DNA of 64,000 bases, taken from contig JASAND010017595.1 of the NCBI GenBank assembly GCA_030248195.1, positions 21,466-85,465 of the forward strand, read 5' to 3'. Below are positions 44,469-55,480 of this stretch, in pieces. The position numbers were made by a program, and so were the translations under genes. This DNA comes from Trissonchulus latispiculum. Taxonomy: Eukaryota; Nematoda; Enoplea; Enoplida; Ironidae. Within the stretch, counting starts at the first letter, position 1. The number at the start of each line of letters is the position of its first letter. Under the pieces are notes generated by a model. The model saw only the letters and a list, made by a program, of their open reading frames with translations. It did no database searches and was not told where the DNA came from.

Positions 44469-44664
44469 TCTCTTTCATCGACCGATTGACCTCTAGAGCC
44501 AGTTTAACTACCGTCAGGTCGCTTTCGACCATCAGGCGTTCTTCACCAACTTTGGGGGCGAGCGGACACTCCTCCGGCTCAGCAGTGGGTCCAATTACCC
44601 AACTCCCGGAAGGGGGATAAGGGACATCTGGGTGCTGCTGGCAGAAGAGGGTGCTGTATTCATT
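44371..44664 (-). CDS. Terminal coiled-coil exon, unknown protein
   Basis: Minus strand, opens in phase 0 after TTTTATTTCAG at 44665 and reads 97 residues to TAG. The first half is Pro/Cys-containing (FCQQHPDVPYPPSGSWVIGP). The second half is a charged heptad-like helix, LALEVNRSMKEIKDHLEELR, then KTVGKLRELVREMRKRR, probably a coiled coil with a basic end. The candidate upstream exon is the next minus-strand entry (44884-45183), 220 bp away. No homologue recognised, but composition, acceptor and open frame agree. Confidence 0.6.
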   Translation of the reverse strand, partial: NEYSTLFCQQHPDVPYPPSGSWVIGPTAEPEECPLAPKVGEERLMVESDLTVVKLALEVNRSMKEIKDHLEELRKTVGKLRELVREMRKRRMANPPS

Positions 44665-44883
44665 CTGAAATAAAAATTATATAAATTGGAATTTCGTTAT
44701 TGAAGAAAGCTAAAGCAAACCAACTAGCTGACTTTTGATGAAACCGAAACTCAGGTTGAAATTACCCACGCAACTAATCCGTTTTAGTTTAGCACTAGCT
44801 TTAGTTTAAATGTAAGTTTAAATAAGAATTTAGTTCTTCGTTTTAAGCAGGAAATTTAAGTTAAGGGGAACCTACTTAGAGTT

Positions 44884-45183
44884 GGAACTGGAAGCGGCCT
44901 TCCACCCACTTGAGCCGATTCTGGCAGTGAGTCCAGTTCAAGCTCAAGCTTGCTATGGCCTGCTCTAGCGTCTGCCGCACTTGGGGCTTCGTGTTTCGTG
45001 TCCCAAACGGCCATCCACCTCACCCTCTAGAGCTGCCACCCCACTCAGCGCCATTCGCCAAGCCGGAAATTTCAACAGAGGAGGGTTGTCTTTCCCCAGA
45101 ACCCGCGTCGATTGAGGGTTGTGTGGGTTGGCTCGTCCTCTGCCTATGGACAACATTGTTCTATGAAAATCTTCTTGATCCAT
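44884..45183 (-). pseudogene. Candidate upstream exon(s) of the coiled-coil gene, frame unclear
   Basis: Minus-strand frames alternate: an ATG-initiated frame (MDQEDFHRTMLSIGRG...) from 45183, and another that reads KPQVRQTLEQAIASLSLNW and then KWVEGRFQFQ before a TAA at 44884. The second block is convincingly coding but reaches a stop instead of a donor. Whether this is a separate terminal exon, a sequencing slip or a decayed exon cannot be decided. Confidence 0.3.
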
Positions 45184-45212
45184 TATCTAAAACAATTTAT
45201 GCCAGAGGTTAG

Positions 45213-46500
45213 ACCTATTCGGTATACCAAGTCTCAACTAAATTCAAATTTTCGTATTTTTATTCATTTATAGGCTTAAGTCGTAATTTGTTTACAAAAT
45301 TGCAACTAAATTGTAACATCCCATTCGGTCGCATACGGTGAGGCATACAAGGCTTGTAGTATAGAAATAAACAAGATATGACGCGACTAGCATATTCTGT
45401 ATCTGACTAGCACATATGATATTATATTATACTGGAGGCTCCAAGATACGCCACTTTAACTAGAGGCAAATTCACCTACCTTTAGTTTGATTGCGTATCA
45501 ATACACGTATTCAGGAAACACGAATTTCGGCAGGACAATTTCATTCTAGTTGTTATTAATACGCAAACACTGAGTTCAACCAAAGTATAGATAAATAGCG
45601 CGAGTAATATTAGTACTTATTTCAGTATAGAAAAGCCTCTAAAATTGCTATTATAAGGAATCAGTATACGATAGGGTGAAGTCGAGTATTTTCCTTTGCT
45701 ACGAGCCTAAGAATCCGTTCTGTTATCACCAGACGCGTGAACAATAGGCTCTTCAAATGCATTTCATGTATTTTCATGTCAGTGACCCAGGGCTAGTCTT
45801 TTCTTCTTTTCCCTTTATTTATACTTTCTATGATTCGGTTGCAACGGCCAGGGAGGGCCTGATTTTCTTCAAGGGGGTAATAAATAAGGAACAATTATCG
45901 GAACATGAGCACGTATATATACGTACAGCTAGAATAAGAAAATATTGCCCTTGAGTTTTGTTCCAACGGTTTTCCCTTCGATAGAGCCTTTTACTTTCAA
46001 TCTGGACACTCAGCATTAGCAATTTATCGGCAGAAACTAATTACAGCGCAGCCTGTTGAAGCGTAAGGGGGTCGTAAATTTGGCAGACTTGAAGTTTAGC
46101 ATCGACACCCATCTTCTCTTTGAAAATTTTGGGGAGATACACCCGTCCGTGTATTGCTTCTGAGATTTTATATGGCAAGAAGGTGTATGTATATAACTGT
46201 ATATACATGCAGAATAAAAGATATAGATAGATGTATATGGATATATAGAAAGATATAGATAGATAGTTGAACCTTAGCAAAGCTTATAAGTTCCAAATAG
46301 TCTCAGAAACATTGTGTACATAGTTGACGTGTATACTGATTTAACACTGAATATATATGTCACCGCAGAATTGAACTCTTCTTTTCATCACCAGTTTTAC
46401 ATCTAATTTTAGAAATTATACATAATTCCTGAACATTTTCTGGAATATTGTAGAATTCATAGACATTTTTAGGAAATTTTGTTTTAGTCCAACTACAAGA
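45213..46500. other. Intergenic DNA, nothing recognised
   Basis: AT-rich, with ATAGATAG-type microsatellite around 46210-46265. No domain-bearing frame. Confidence 0.5.
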
Positions 46501-47400
46501 ACTATTTAAATTTTTTTTTTATTTTTTTGCTAAATTTTTTAAATTTAAATAAAAATAAAAAATTCACTTATAATTTATTTTTTTTTAAAAACTTTTATAT
46601 CGTGTTTTTTTTTTTTTTTATAAAAAAGAGTTCCGCGGTGACACAGGCTTTTTTTTTGTTATTATGTTTTTTATTTTTTTTTTTTTTTTCCATTATAAAA
46701 GAGGGGAGAACAACCGCTGTATAATTATTGCGGCATGCAAAAAAACAACAAACAACACTTGCACCGCAGCAACAATAATAAAAAACTACTTCTAAAAAAT
46801 TTTAAATATTTATAAAATATATATTATATATAAAATTAAATTGAAAAAAAAATTAATTTTTTAGATAAAAAAAAAATATATAAAAATTTAAATAAAAAAA
46901 GAATATTTAATTTTTTTATATTTTTTTATATATATTTATATAAAATTATATATTTATATATATTCTATATATATATTTTATTATATAATAATATAATTTT
47001 TTTTTTTATTTATAAATAAACTCATTTTTTGTTTAGTTTTTAAATTTTTTTTTTATTTTTTTTTTTGAAAGAACGAGGAGAGTTTTGGTTGTGTCTTTTT
47101 ATTTTTAAATTTTAAAAGGTGTTTAAATTTTAAAAAAGAGGGGGGGGGGGAAAAAAAAGCTTTTTTTTTTTTTTTTAAAAATTTAAAAACTTTTTTGTTA
47201 TTATTTCGGTGGTTAAAAAAATCGCTACGCTTCCAAAGAGAAGCGTGGAAACAATGGACTCGGAATTAATGAGCCCAAATTCCGTTTTTCCCCTGGAAAT
47301 TAATGAAAACAGCTGTGGCATTAACAGCATTTACAGTGCCAAGCAGCTTTTAAAAAAAGAAAAAAAAAAAATATTTTTTTTTTTTTTTTTAAAATAAAAA
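46500..47400. other. Homopolymer-dominated tract, sequence quality doubtful
   Basis: Nearly all bases are in A or T runs of 5-17, plus a run of ten G at 47141-47150. Islands of normal sequence (46630-46650, 46690-46780, 47210-47349) are interrupted by such runs. This pattern suggests a poorly called consensus rather than biology. Confidence 0.6.
47278..47349 (+). repeat. 72-bp direct repeat, left copy flanking the Penelope-like element
   Basis: Identical over 72 bp to 50824-50895. It begins AATTCCGTTTTTCCCC and ends GCCAAGCAGCTT. It lies just beyond the 3' end of the minus-strand retroelement, as a target-site duplication would. Confidence 0.9.
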
Positions 47401-47761
47401 AAAGATTTATTCATATAATGCAACACCCTAGGTATTTACAAAATAAAGTACAACACTTAAAAGCTTTGAAAATACAGCCAGGTATGAATGTTAACAAACA
47501 CAAGATCCAGAGATACAACCACACTAAAGTTAAACGGTATATACATATCAACAAACTTATAGGTACAGTACAAATTCTACATTTTTCACGACTAAACAAA
47601 ATCAAAACTATAAAATAACTAACATTACGTACATTCATTATTTATACCAATACATATTATGTATTCTACATAAATAGCAAAACCACATATATAGACATTA
47701 TTTATTATATAATCAGAAATCGGTAAAATGGGATTTTCTGTGATCAAGAACAACTTACATA

Positions 47762-47885
47762 ATTGGTCAAAGTCTTTCGGCCCTAATCCCTCAGGCCCTG
47801 ACCAATCATGATAGCATAACATTGAGGAATAGGCCTATACTTATTATAGGCCAGGGCGGGATTAGGACCACTATACTCATCATCA
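47762..47885 (-). repeat. Structured segment in the retroelement 3' region
   Basis: Nested inverted repeats: ATTGGTCA/TGACCAAT (47762-47769 and 47799-47806), GGCCTATA/TATAGGCC (47832-47852), and a 12-base pairing between 47781-47792 region and GGGATTAGGACC at 47859-47870. On the minus strand CTGATGA precedes and GAAA follows the long stem, reminiscent of hammerhead ribozyme core pieces, but spacing is not canonical. Confidence 0.4.
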
Positions 47886-48139
47886 GAGAGATCCAGTACT
47901 AAGAAATTGAATTTTTATAAATGCATTTAGAAATAAATTTGTATGTACTGGTTAGGCCAGCCCCTCCGCAGAGGAACCTGAGTATTACGGTCGAAATCCT
48001 ACCCGAAGTAATATTAGTATCTGGCGTGTCTGAATTAGCAGTAAAACATTGAGTAGTTACACATGCCAGTAGATGACTGCTTATAGTTTAACAGGACCAC
48101 AAAGTGAACATAACAATGTGTCGGGCGACAGTGCCCATT

Positions 48140-48234
48140 GGGGGCCTAAGCCCAAGTTACAAGAGGCAAAAGCCCAAGTTACAAAGGGGCCTAAGCCCAA
48201 GTTACAAAGGGGGCCGAAGCCCAAGTTACAGGAG
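48140..48234 (-). repeat. Four-unit minisatellite in the retroelement 3' region
   Basis: Units of about 23-26 bp containing GCCCAAGTTACAA, three of them preceded by GGGGGCC(T/G)AA. Confidence 0.85.
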
Positions 48235-48406
48235 TTAGTTTGATAGTGCAGAAATTGTTAGTATGCATAATTGGATAATACAAAAACAAAGAAACACCAT
48301 CAAATAACATCGACATCATTTACATATACAAATAGAATACACAAAGAAAGTCAGTCATTAACAGAAAAATGTTTAGATTCAATTATGTGCAAATCTACAC
48401 AGTAAA

Positions 48407-50800
48407 TCATAAGCTTTTATTTAAGCTCAATCTGTTTTCTTTTGACTGCATGAATTTATCCAATACAGTCTGACTTTTTATGCAAGAGTTTCTTATCATA
48501 GTTCTGATTGCTCTATTGGAATATCCTCGACTTTGTAGAGCCATTTTAAGTTTTAGTATTGATGATATGAAATCATCGAATGCAGTATTTAAAAGTCCTA
48601 TTCGTTCAACTTGACATTTAATCGTATTTACTATCACCCTTGGTGATATATACGAACTATAGGCTGGAAATTTATTTATTTTGAATGGGAAATCATCCCT
48701 TTTATCATAAAGCTTAGTAATAAATAACCCATCTTCAATACTTACACTTATGTCTAGAACATCTGCAGACTGATTACTGTCATTTACCTTATTTAATTCT
48801 AATTCCTTAGCGTACATGTTACCTCTTATACGATTAAAATAATCCTTATCATCGACTAAAGTTATATCGTCTATATATCTAAAGGCGTTTTCCAATAACT
48901 GATTATTTCCATCTTGCTTATTTTTTGTAATGTAATCAAATTCCATCTGATGTAAAACTAAATTAGCTATATTTGGAGCAGCATTGCTACCCATTGGTAT
49001 CCCAATTGTTTGCTTAAATATATAATTTCCTCACGTAAAGTACGAATTATTCAACAGGAATTTAATATGGTCCATAAGAACGGGATATGTCAGAGTAATT
49101 TCATTATTCTTACCATAACCCCATCTCATACCAACATAGGTTAGATGCACAGGATTCCTCATAGAAGAGAATAATAATTTATCAAAACAGGTGACAATAG
49201 TATCGTGCTTAAGATTAGTATACAGAGTTGTAAAGTCATAAGTATTAATAGTTTTAGCTGATTTACTTATATTAATTCTATTAATAGTATCTATTATGGA
49301 GACGTTGTTATCAATAATCCAGTATGGGTTACATTTACAGGCGGGTTTTAAAGTCCTGCCATACCTTTCCCTACTTGTTTTTATTAGAGATAATGCCTTA
49401 TCAATAAGAACAGATATCGGTTTAGTAACAGCATATTTACTAGCAATTATAGTACGAAATTTAACTGGAGTCTTATGGAATTTAGGTATTAGATATATAT
49501 ACGGTAAACCAGTTAAGTTTTCATTACTTATTTTATGTTGTGAGTAGTAGTTATGAATCCTAGTTACTATAATGTCTTTAGTATCACTAACAGAACTATG
49601 AGTATTGCCGTTGTTAGTTGAAATTATACCAATTTCTTTTAGCACTAAGGAGATATAATAATTCTTACAAATAACAGCTATGTTTTGATTAGCCTTATCC
49701 ACAGGGCAGAATACATATGACTGATGAAGTATGCTCATGTTACGTTTAAATTCAGTAACATCGATATCTGTTTTAAAATTATTATTAGCATACACAGAAT
49801 CTATCTTACCCTTGATAGAATCTAAAACTTTATCTAGCCATACACTTAGTAAGTATTTATCCCACCTGTATTTTCTATGTAATTTATCTACATAAGCTAA
49901 CAAAGAAGATTTAAGCGAGTGAAATATGTCATCCTTGGGTGTATTTCTACGAATTCTATATTTAGGACCAAATGCAAGTATTTGTGATACCATGTCATTA
50001 TTTATTACCTTTAGATCACCAGTTACGACATGGTGATGATATGCATCTTTATACTTATTTTTAGCACAACTGCATACAAGTTTATTATTAATATAGTTAT
50101 TTATATAATCATCAACATTAAGTTCATCTATTGTTTGTCTATAGTTATAGATTAAACTACTTACAGGCTTATCATAGTTATAAAAGACTTGCGGTTCGTA
50201 CGGTTTAGTTTTAGTATTAGTTATAGGCCAATGATCCTTATGCATGTCAAATATTTTGTTCAAATTTAATTTATCGACATAATGATTATATTTTAAAACT
50301 ACACACTCTCGTTTAACCTTCTTAGTAATATGGGCACGCTTTAATAAATTTAATTTACCTTCACACATATCCTTAATTAGTTCATACTTACTATGATTTA
50401 AATAAGACTCGTTAATATTAACTATCTGCTTAGTTTGATTTTTATTAGCTTTATTGATAAAATCATAAATACGTTTATTTGTAGTATCATCTAGATACAA
50501 ATCATTAATATCATTATTTGTTTTATTTTTGACAGATTTAAGCCGCCGATTTTTTCTTACACAATTTCTTAATTTACTTTCTTTAATAATCATATTTTCA
50601 TTCGTACTAATTTTTACGTCTTCACCTTTTAAAAAATCATTCATGCCATAGGGATATTTTGTTTTAAGTTTGCGTATCCAATACATTTCACGCATTCTTC
50701 TGTAAGTATTACTAACTTTATTATCCTGATTATCATTTATTTTCTCAATGATTTTTATCTTAAATGTTTTACAATTACCCATATTGAAATGCGTAGCCAA
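48407..50800 (-). CDS. Penelope-like GIY-YIG/RT protein with one in-frame UGA
   Basis: Reading from 50800, residues 1-50 are the C-terminal half of GIY-YIG (YRRMREMYWIRKLKTKYPYG). After a linker comes a CSC...HHHVVTGDL block, and then the RT: FCPVDKANQNIAV, YIYLIPKFHKTPVKFRTIIA, TYDFTTLYTNLKH, UGA, GNYIFKQTIGIPMGSN and FRYIDDI (catalytic DD). The UGA codon is at 49031-49033, right after SYFT; the 12 codons to the next Met stay open in the same frame and match the conserved RT block before PMGS, so no frame is lost. The protein therefore runs 797 codons plus the UGA position before the final UGA at 48407-48409. Selenocysteine recoding, a recent nonsense mutation, or a base error could each explain it; I recall selenocysteine being reported in some elements of this group. 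No convincing SECIS hairpin was found by eye in the 3' region. Confidence 0.88.
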
Positions 50801-50823
50801 ACGTTTACAATTAGATTTAAATG

Positions 50824-50895
50824 AATTCCGTTTTTCCCCTGGAAATTAATGAAAACAGCTGTGGCATTAACAGCATTTACAGTGCCAAGCAGCTT
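50824..50895 (+). repeat. 72-bp direct repeat, right copy
   Basis: Identical to 47278-47349. Reading from 47209 through the repeat and on into 50896-50940 as one empty site stays open without a stop, which hints that the target may have been an exon. Confidence 0.9.
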
Positions 50896-50964
50896 CTTTG
50901 TAAACAGAGGACATACGGCGCCGTTAAATCAAGCAAAAGTAATATATACTATATATGTATATAT

Positions 50965-51265
50965 GTTGCATTGAATGTGTATAATCATTGAATGTATACA
51001 TTCAATGGCCAAAATATTGAATGTGTACATTCAATTAGCAAACTTGTTGGATGTGTACATTCAATGATTGTTGTCGCAAAGCCCTGCTGCAACAATTAGA
51101 ACAAGAATAATGATTGAGGTTAAGAGTTGTAAATTATGATCGAAATAATGTGCCAAGCCACACTTTCAATGATTCAGGTCATTGAATGTATACATTCAAT
51201 GACAATAATCATTGCATGTACACATTCAATAACTTTGCCATCGAATGTACACATTCAATAAGCTC
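50965..51265. repeat. Cluster of a 20-bp palindrome, ATTGAATGTGTACATTCAAT
   Basis: Complete or half copies occur near 50973, 50987, 51018, 51045, 51182, 51213 and 51241, with GTG/GTA variation at the centre, and a further half pair near 51705-51722. Spacing is irregular (14-140 bp). There is no CRISPR-like regularity. Confidence 0.75.
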
Positions 51266-52155
51266 ACAAATAAGTACATAAAATAATTATAATTAATTAA
51301 TTAACAGATAAATAAATTATCAATAGCAGTCAACAAGTATATAATAGTAAATGTAGCTTCAAGTTAGCAAGAACAAATGAAATTTTAAAAAATTTAACAT
51401 TAGCTATGAAACATAATAACAAGTTAAACTATGCCTAAACTAATATAAAAATAAAGTAAAAGATAATACTAAAGTAAAGAAAACAGAAATAAACGTAAAT
51501 ATATTGCACTATTAGTTCATAGCTTAAAAATTTACGCATGTGTCCATCCTTGCTCTGGACACATAGATAATTTACTCATCTGTCCGGACAGAATGCGATA
51601 ATTGTAAAAAATTTATCTATCTGCGCGCATGCATAATTTATCTATCAGTCTGGACACTTTCAGAAGTGTCCAATTTACTCATCTGCCCGTAACAAATACA
51701 TTCAATGATTGTACACATTCAATACAACATATATATAATTAGAGTATCTTTTAGCAGTAATGCTGGCAAGCCGAAGGGAAGGACTACCAGTGGAGGACTT
51801 ATGAATTGCCTTTAAATTTACGCGCACAACACTTTTCAATTAATCAGCAATGCGATCAATGCGGAGGATATTAGTCATGTCCATACTATAGAGAGGACAT
51901 TTGTTCGTGCATTATTTAGACCTTTCCCATGAATATTTAGTGCCTGCTAGAAACGAACAAAAATTTCCTTTTGTTTTATATCTATATATTCATATTTGCG
52001 CTGATAGCATTGCATTGCAATGCGTTTGTAGCGTAATGCAACATTACATCTTTGATTGGCCACCAGTCATGTTTGTTTCAATTAGAGGGCGTTGCCATTC
52101 TTTTATGGCATCACTGTCTTCGCTTTACCGCCTAGGTCAGAATACGTAATAAAAT
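51266..52155. other. AT-rich DNA with repeated TCTGGACAC/GTCCGGACAG words
   Basis: Between 51540 and 51690 the words ATCTGTCC, TCTGGACAC and their inverses recur with ATTTATCTATC spacers. No gene recognised. Confidence 0.45.
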
Positions 52156-52157
52156 AC

Positions 52158-52214
<57 letters not shown>
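52156..52214. repeat. (AAT)n microsatellite
   Basis: About 19 uninterrupted AAT units. Confidence 0.97.
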
Positions 52215-52215
<1 letters not shown>

Positions 52216-52330
52216 TACACTTTGTTTAAAAGCAGAAATTTGAGAAATTTTGTTTATGAGTCTTGAATGAAACTAAAACGTTTGGACATTTAGCTTCCCT
52301 ATTAAACTAAAAATATGAATAGGAAAATTC

Positions 52331-52555
52331 ATGTATAACTTCAACTATATGCCTCTTTTTTCAAAAACTGTCGCCCCACAGCCCTGCAAATACCAAATTC
52401 TGCCAGAAATGACCGTAGGAGAAACCTTTCTACTTTCAACAGGGCCTGGAAGTTCTACCCCCGGGTCGCCATTAATGTTTTTGCAAGAGAAAATACACAG
52501 ACCCAATTCGCTTGATACCAGCTCGCCCCTTTTCGAAGAGTCCAGAGCTTTATGA
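52331..52555 (+). CDS. Possible exon, unknown
   Basis: Open for 74 codons. The later part (PQPCKYQILPEMTVGETFLL, then a Gly/Ser/Pro stretch and LFEESRAL) has protein-like composition and ends at TGA. No splice signals or family could be assigned. Confidence 0.25.
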   Translation: MYNFNYMPLFSKTVAPQPCKYQILPEMTVGETFLLSTGPGSSTPGSPLMFLQEKIHRPNSLDTSSPLFEESRAL

Positions 52556-52767
52556 AATCTTTTATAGAGTTGGTTGATTATGTAAAAAACAATGAAATTC
52601 GTATTTTAATATAATTCATATTATATAAGCCAGACTATAAAGTATATACATACAAACAAATTATGCAGACTATACTAACAGAAACTTCTTTCAGCTGCTG
52701 ATTTACGTGTGTCTCGTCTAATTTGTTGTTTATTTAAGGTATTCAAGTTCATTAAATTTTGAGTAAT

Positions 52768-52860
52768 CCTGAACATGCTCCCGTTCGCGGTCGTGGGCGC
52801 GGCCCGCGTCGTGGCCATGGCCGAGGGACAGCAGTTCTTATCCCTCTTGTCAACTGGTTC
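52768..52860 (+). CDS. Arg/Gly-rich exon fragment
   Basis: Reads PEHAPVRGRGRGPRRGHGRG before becoming unconvincing. A second GRGRGR stretch lies in another frame near 52880. RG-rich segments bind nucleic acids. The surroundings are GC-rich compared with the neighbourhood. Incomplete and of unknown family. Confidence 0.3.
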
Positions 52861-53540
52861 CCATGGCTCCTGGCTGAGGGCGTGGCCGTGGTCGTCTCAG
52901 GGCAGCCCGAGAGCCTTCTCCCTTCTCTCTTCCCAATCCCCTTCTATGCGGCAGGTCTCCCATGTAGCTCCCGTCGCTTGTGCTCCCGGCCTAGTGGCGC
53001 ACACTGCGTTAAATGCCTTCGATCGAGAGAGACCTCCAGGCACTAGCTGCTTTAATGGGGCAGGGGGAGGAGGTGGAACCGGCAGTTGACCAGCTCACCG
53101 CTTCCTGTCAGTGGTTGCATTTCCGCTTGCGTCACGTGTAACGGAGCGGCAATCAGGATCATCCACATCTGCGCAGTGTATAAGCACTGGTGGCGGGCGG
53201 GTGGTTACGTTAAGTTTGTTGGCGGGGGAGAAGGAAGAAACAAAAATATTGCGATTTAAAATTTCAACGAAATAGCCAAAAATCGAATGTTTTACATTAA
53301 AAATTCCAAATTTAATCGGAGGTTGTTCAACGCACAAGACGCTTAGAATATATTTAACGTATGAGTAAAGAGGTCGAAGCCTGAAATAGTGCTATTACAA
53401 AATTAAGTAAAGACAATTTCATAAATTTTTTTACTTTTTGTGTTTAGCGTACCGGTTGAATTTGTCGTTACGTGTGACTGTTATAACCTAAAACAGGGCT
53501 TTAGTACTTTACAAATGCGTTATCGTTTAGATTTAAAAAT

Positions 53541-53790
53541 ATGGCTGCTATGAATCAAGCTGATACCGCGGACCATCCTCCGCTGCTTCCCGGGGAACTC
53601 CCACCTAGCGAGGCGTCCATACCGCCTCTGCATTTCTCAAATTACCCGCAGTTGAGCTCGGATATCCGTGGAATAAGGACCGCCCTCCGAGATCTCCGGG
53701 ACTGGTACCGTCGTGATACTACCCTGAAGGAGGCTGGACTAACCAAATTCCAGGCCGGCTTTGAGGAATCCGACGTGACTTGCAGTGGAT
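53541..53790 (+). CDS. N-terminal exon of unknown family, paralogue of 61808-61958
   Basis: Starts at ATG 53541. The N-terminus is Pro/Ser-rich (LLPGELPPSEASIPPLHF), followed by NYPQLSSDIRGIRTALRDL, which matches YYPQLGRDIRGIRSAIHEL on the plus strand near 61900. Conservation of this block in two copies supports a real protein family. The coding character fades after about residue 80 (QAGFEESD), where a donor may lie. Function unknown. Confidence 0.5.
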
Positions 53791-53997
53791 TGAAGCGCAT
53801 GCCTCGGTCTACAATCCCTAAATTTCGAAGTATTTTTGTGAGGAGGGGGTGGGGGTGGTTCCGTGGGTCAAGCTGCCAAGCCTGGCTCCCTCGGTCAGGC
53901 CAACTGGGGCCACCTCAGGATTTCCACCTGAAGCTGAGGTAACTTTGAAGTGTTTTACTTATTTATAATCTGCCGTTGTGTTTAGAATGACTATATA

Positions 53998-54068
53998 CGC
54001 ACGCACACATACACACACACAAACACACACACACACATACACACACACACACACATATATATATATAT
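53998..54068. repeat. (CA)n/(TA)n microsatellite
   Basis: Interrupted CA repeats followed by TA units. Confidence 0.97.
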
Positions 54069-54393
54069 TAGCATTTTCAAAATTTAGGTACCGTAAATAT
54101 TTGCAAAAATTTTAATACTTGTTTAATTCTCATCAATTTTAATCACCTTTAAATTTCAAATTAATTTCTAGATGTTGGTTTATAGCAAAAGTAGAGAGGT
54201 ATAATAAAAATCTTACAAAATTTTTAACCTGCTTGGCTGCTTGACGTGCGTGACTGCTGCAACTACTTTACCCATATCGGTGATCTGACTTGCTTTGCTG
54301 TTTACGGAAATGAGTACGCAGCAACTGGTTTTAATGCCGGCTTCATTAAACCTTCTAGAGCTTCGATTTGACGAGCTGTTTTGCTGCTTAAAG

Positions 54394-54756
54394 CTAGTTT
54401 AAAAATTTGACGTGCTGCTTAAAGCTGTTACAAGACAAATTCATTGCCACATCGGCATGCTTTTCTGGATAAGCCTTTAGAACTAATCCGTGGATAGCAT
54501 AGGCAAAACCTTGAACGTTTTCTGTAGGTTTTTGAGTTCTGCTTTGAAGTTGCATACTCGCGAGTTTTTGATACTCTTCACGCTTCGTTTGCTCTGTGAG
54601 AGTGGCTTCGAAATGTTCCAATGTATCTTTTGAGACGGTTTCCAAATTTCTACAAATATCGAGTGCAAGATCTCGTAGATATACAAAAAGTACTTGCAAT
54701 TGTTTGGCATCGTCCCAGTTTTGAGCAATAGATACTAATCTGAAAACTACGAACAA
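54394..54756 (-). pseudogene. Retrotransposon Gag (capsid) fragment
   Basis: The frame reads WDDAKQLQVLFVYLRDLALD, then LEHFEATLTEQ, then RTQKPTENVQGFAYAIHGLV. The order W..AKQL..L..YL...A and the KPTE.V..FAY.I segment are typical of the Gag capsid domain of Ty3/gypsy-like LTR elements. Upstream, minus strand near 54790-54830, another frame gives SKLPDVCEFPENL, so the gene is shifted. No protease, RT or LTR was found nearby. Confidence 0.65.
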
Positions 54757-55149
54757 GTCGTTTATGGCCTGTTCGTCAGATTTTCCGGAAATTCACAGAC
54801 GTCTGGTAATTTTGAAACTCCCTGTGTACATGTTGCTAACTAGCTTCATATATTTCAAGTTTTTATAGCTTTTGAATGCCTTTCAAAGCGGTCGTAGTCT
54901 GGATTTTGCGGAAAGTTGAGAGAGCTTCCAGATTTGGGCGTGCAAGTAATTCGGTTATAGTGGGGACGTGACTGTGGATTGTTGAACATAGGCGCTCAAT
55001 TCCATTTGCAGAACTTCAGGCGTTTTACTGCTGTTCATGCAGTATTGGTGTTCACGCATACGATCTTGTTTATGTTCACATAATGTTAGCAGGCACGTTT
55101 TTCGGGTAAAAATTGATTAAAGGTATAGTAATAACCATACATTAACACG

Positions 55150-55480
55150 GGGTCCGATTCTGGGGGGGTCTACCCCGACCTCGGCGAGGGGTCTACCCCT
55201 GAAAAAATCCAAACTTTTAAGGGGGTCTGCCCCGAAATTAGCAAAAATTCCGAATTTTTAAGGTTTTTGACCAAAAAGTAGCAATTTTTAGCGATTTTTA
55301 AAAATTTGTTTGAAAAAATCGCTAAAAAATTACCCATTTTCAGTGAAAATCGCTGAGGGGTCTACCCTTTTTTCCTTTCTGGACGAGAGGGTCTGCCCTT
55401 TTTTCCTTTTCGCTGAGGGGGTCTACCCGTTTTTTGTCGGTCTGGGGGGGTCTGCACCCCCCCCCATTCCCCCCCCACGT
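55150..55480. repeat. GC/AT patchwork with GGGGTCTACCC words
   Basis: GGGGTCTACCC or GGGGTCTGCCC occurs seven or so times with TTTTTT-rich spacers (AAATCGCTAAAAA). It ends in C runs at 55455-55480. No coding sense. Confidence 0.75.

Larger units (their letters stand above)
47350..50823 (-). mobile_element. Penelope-like retroelement, 5'-truncated, with N-terminal GIY-YIG remnant
   Basis: The coding region (50800-48407, minus) is followed by about 1 kb of 3' sequence that includes a 4-unit minisatellite and an inverted repeat. The 5' boundary falls inside the GIY-YIG domain: only its second half is present, next to the 72-bp repeat at 50824. Endonuclease placed N-terminal to the RT is the domain order of the Naiad/Chlamys-type group of Penelope-like elements rather than canonical Penelope. 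5' truncation and long direct repeats are compatible with target-primed insertion. Confidence 0.85.

Noticed and set aside
47762..47885. Hammerhead ribozyme in the Penelope-like 3' region
   Set aside because: CTGATGA and GAAA pieces flank a long stem, but ten extra bases separate CTGATGA from the stem and no stem I or cleavage triplet could be paired.
47350..48406. A SECIS element downstream of the UGA-containing protein
   Set aside because: The best hairpin (minus strand, ATGA then TTGGTCA...TGACCAA) lacks the GA partner after the 3' strand; no other ATGA in the region is followed by a matching stem.
50965..51265. CRISPR-like array
   Set aside because: The repeats are perfect palindromes with irregular spacing in a eukaryotic genome; no leader or cas genes.
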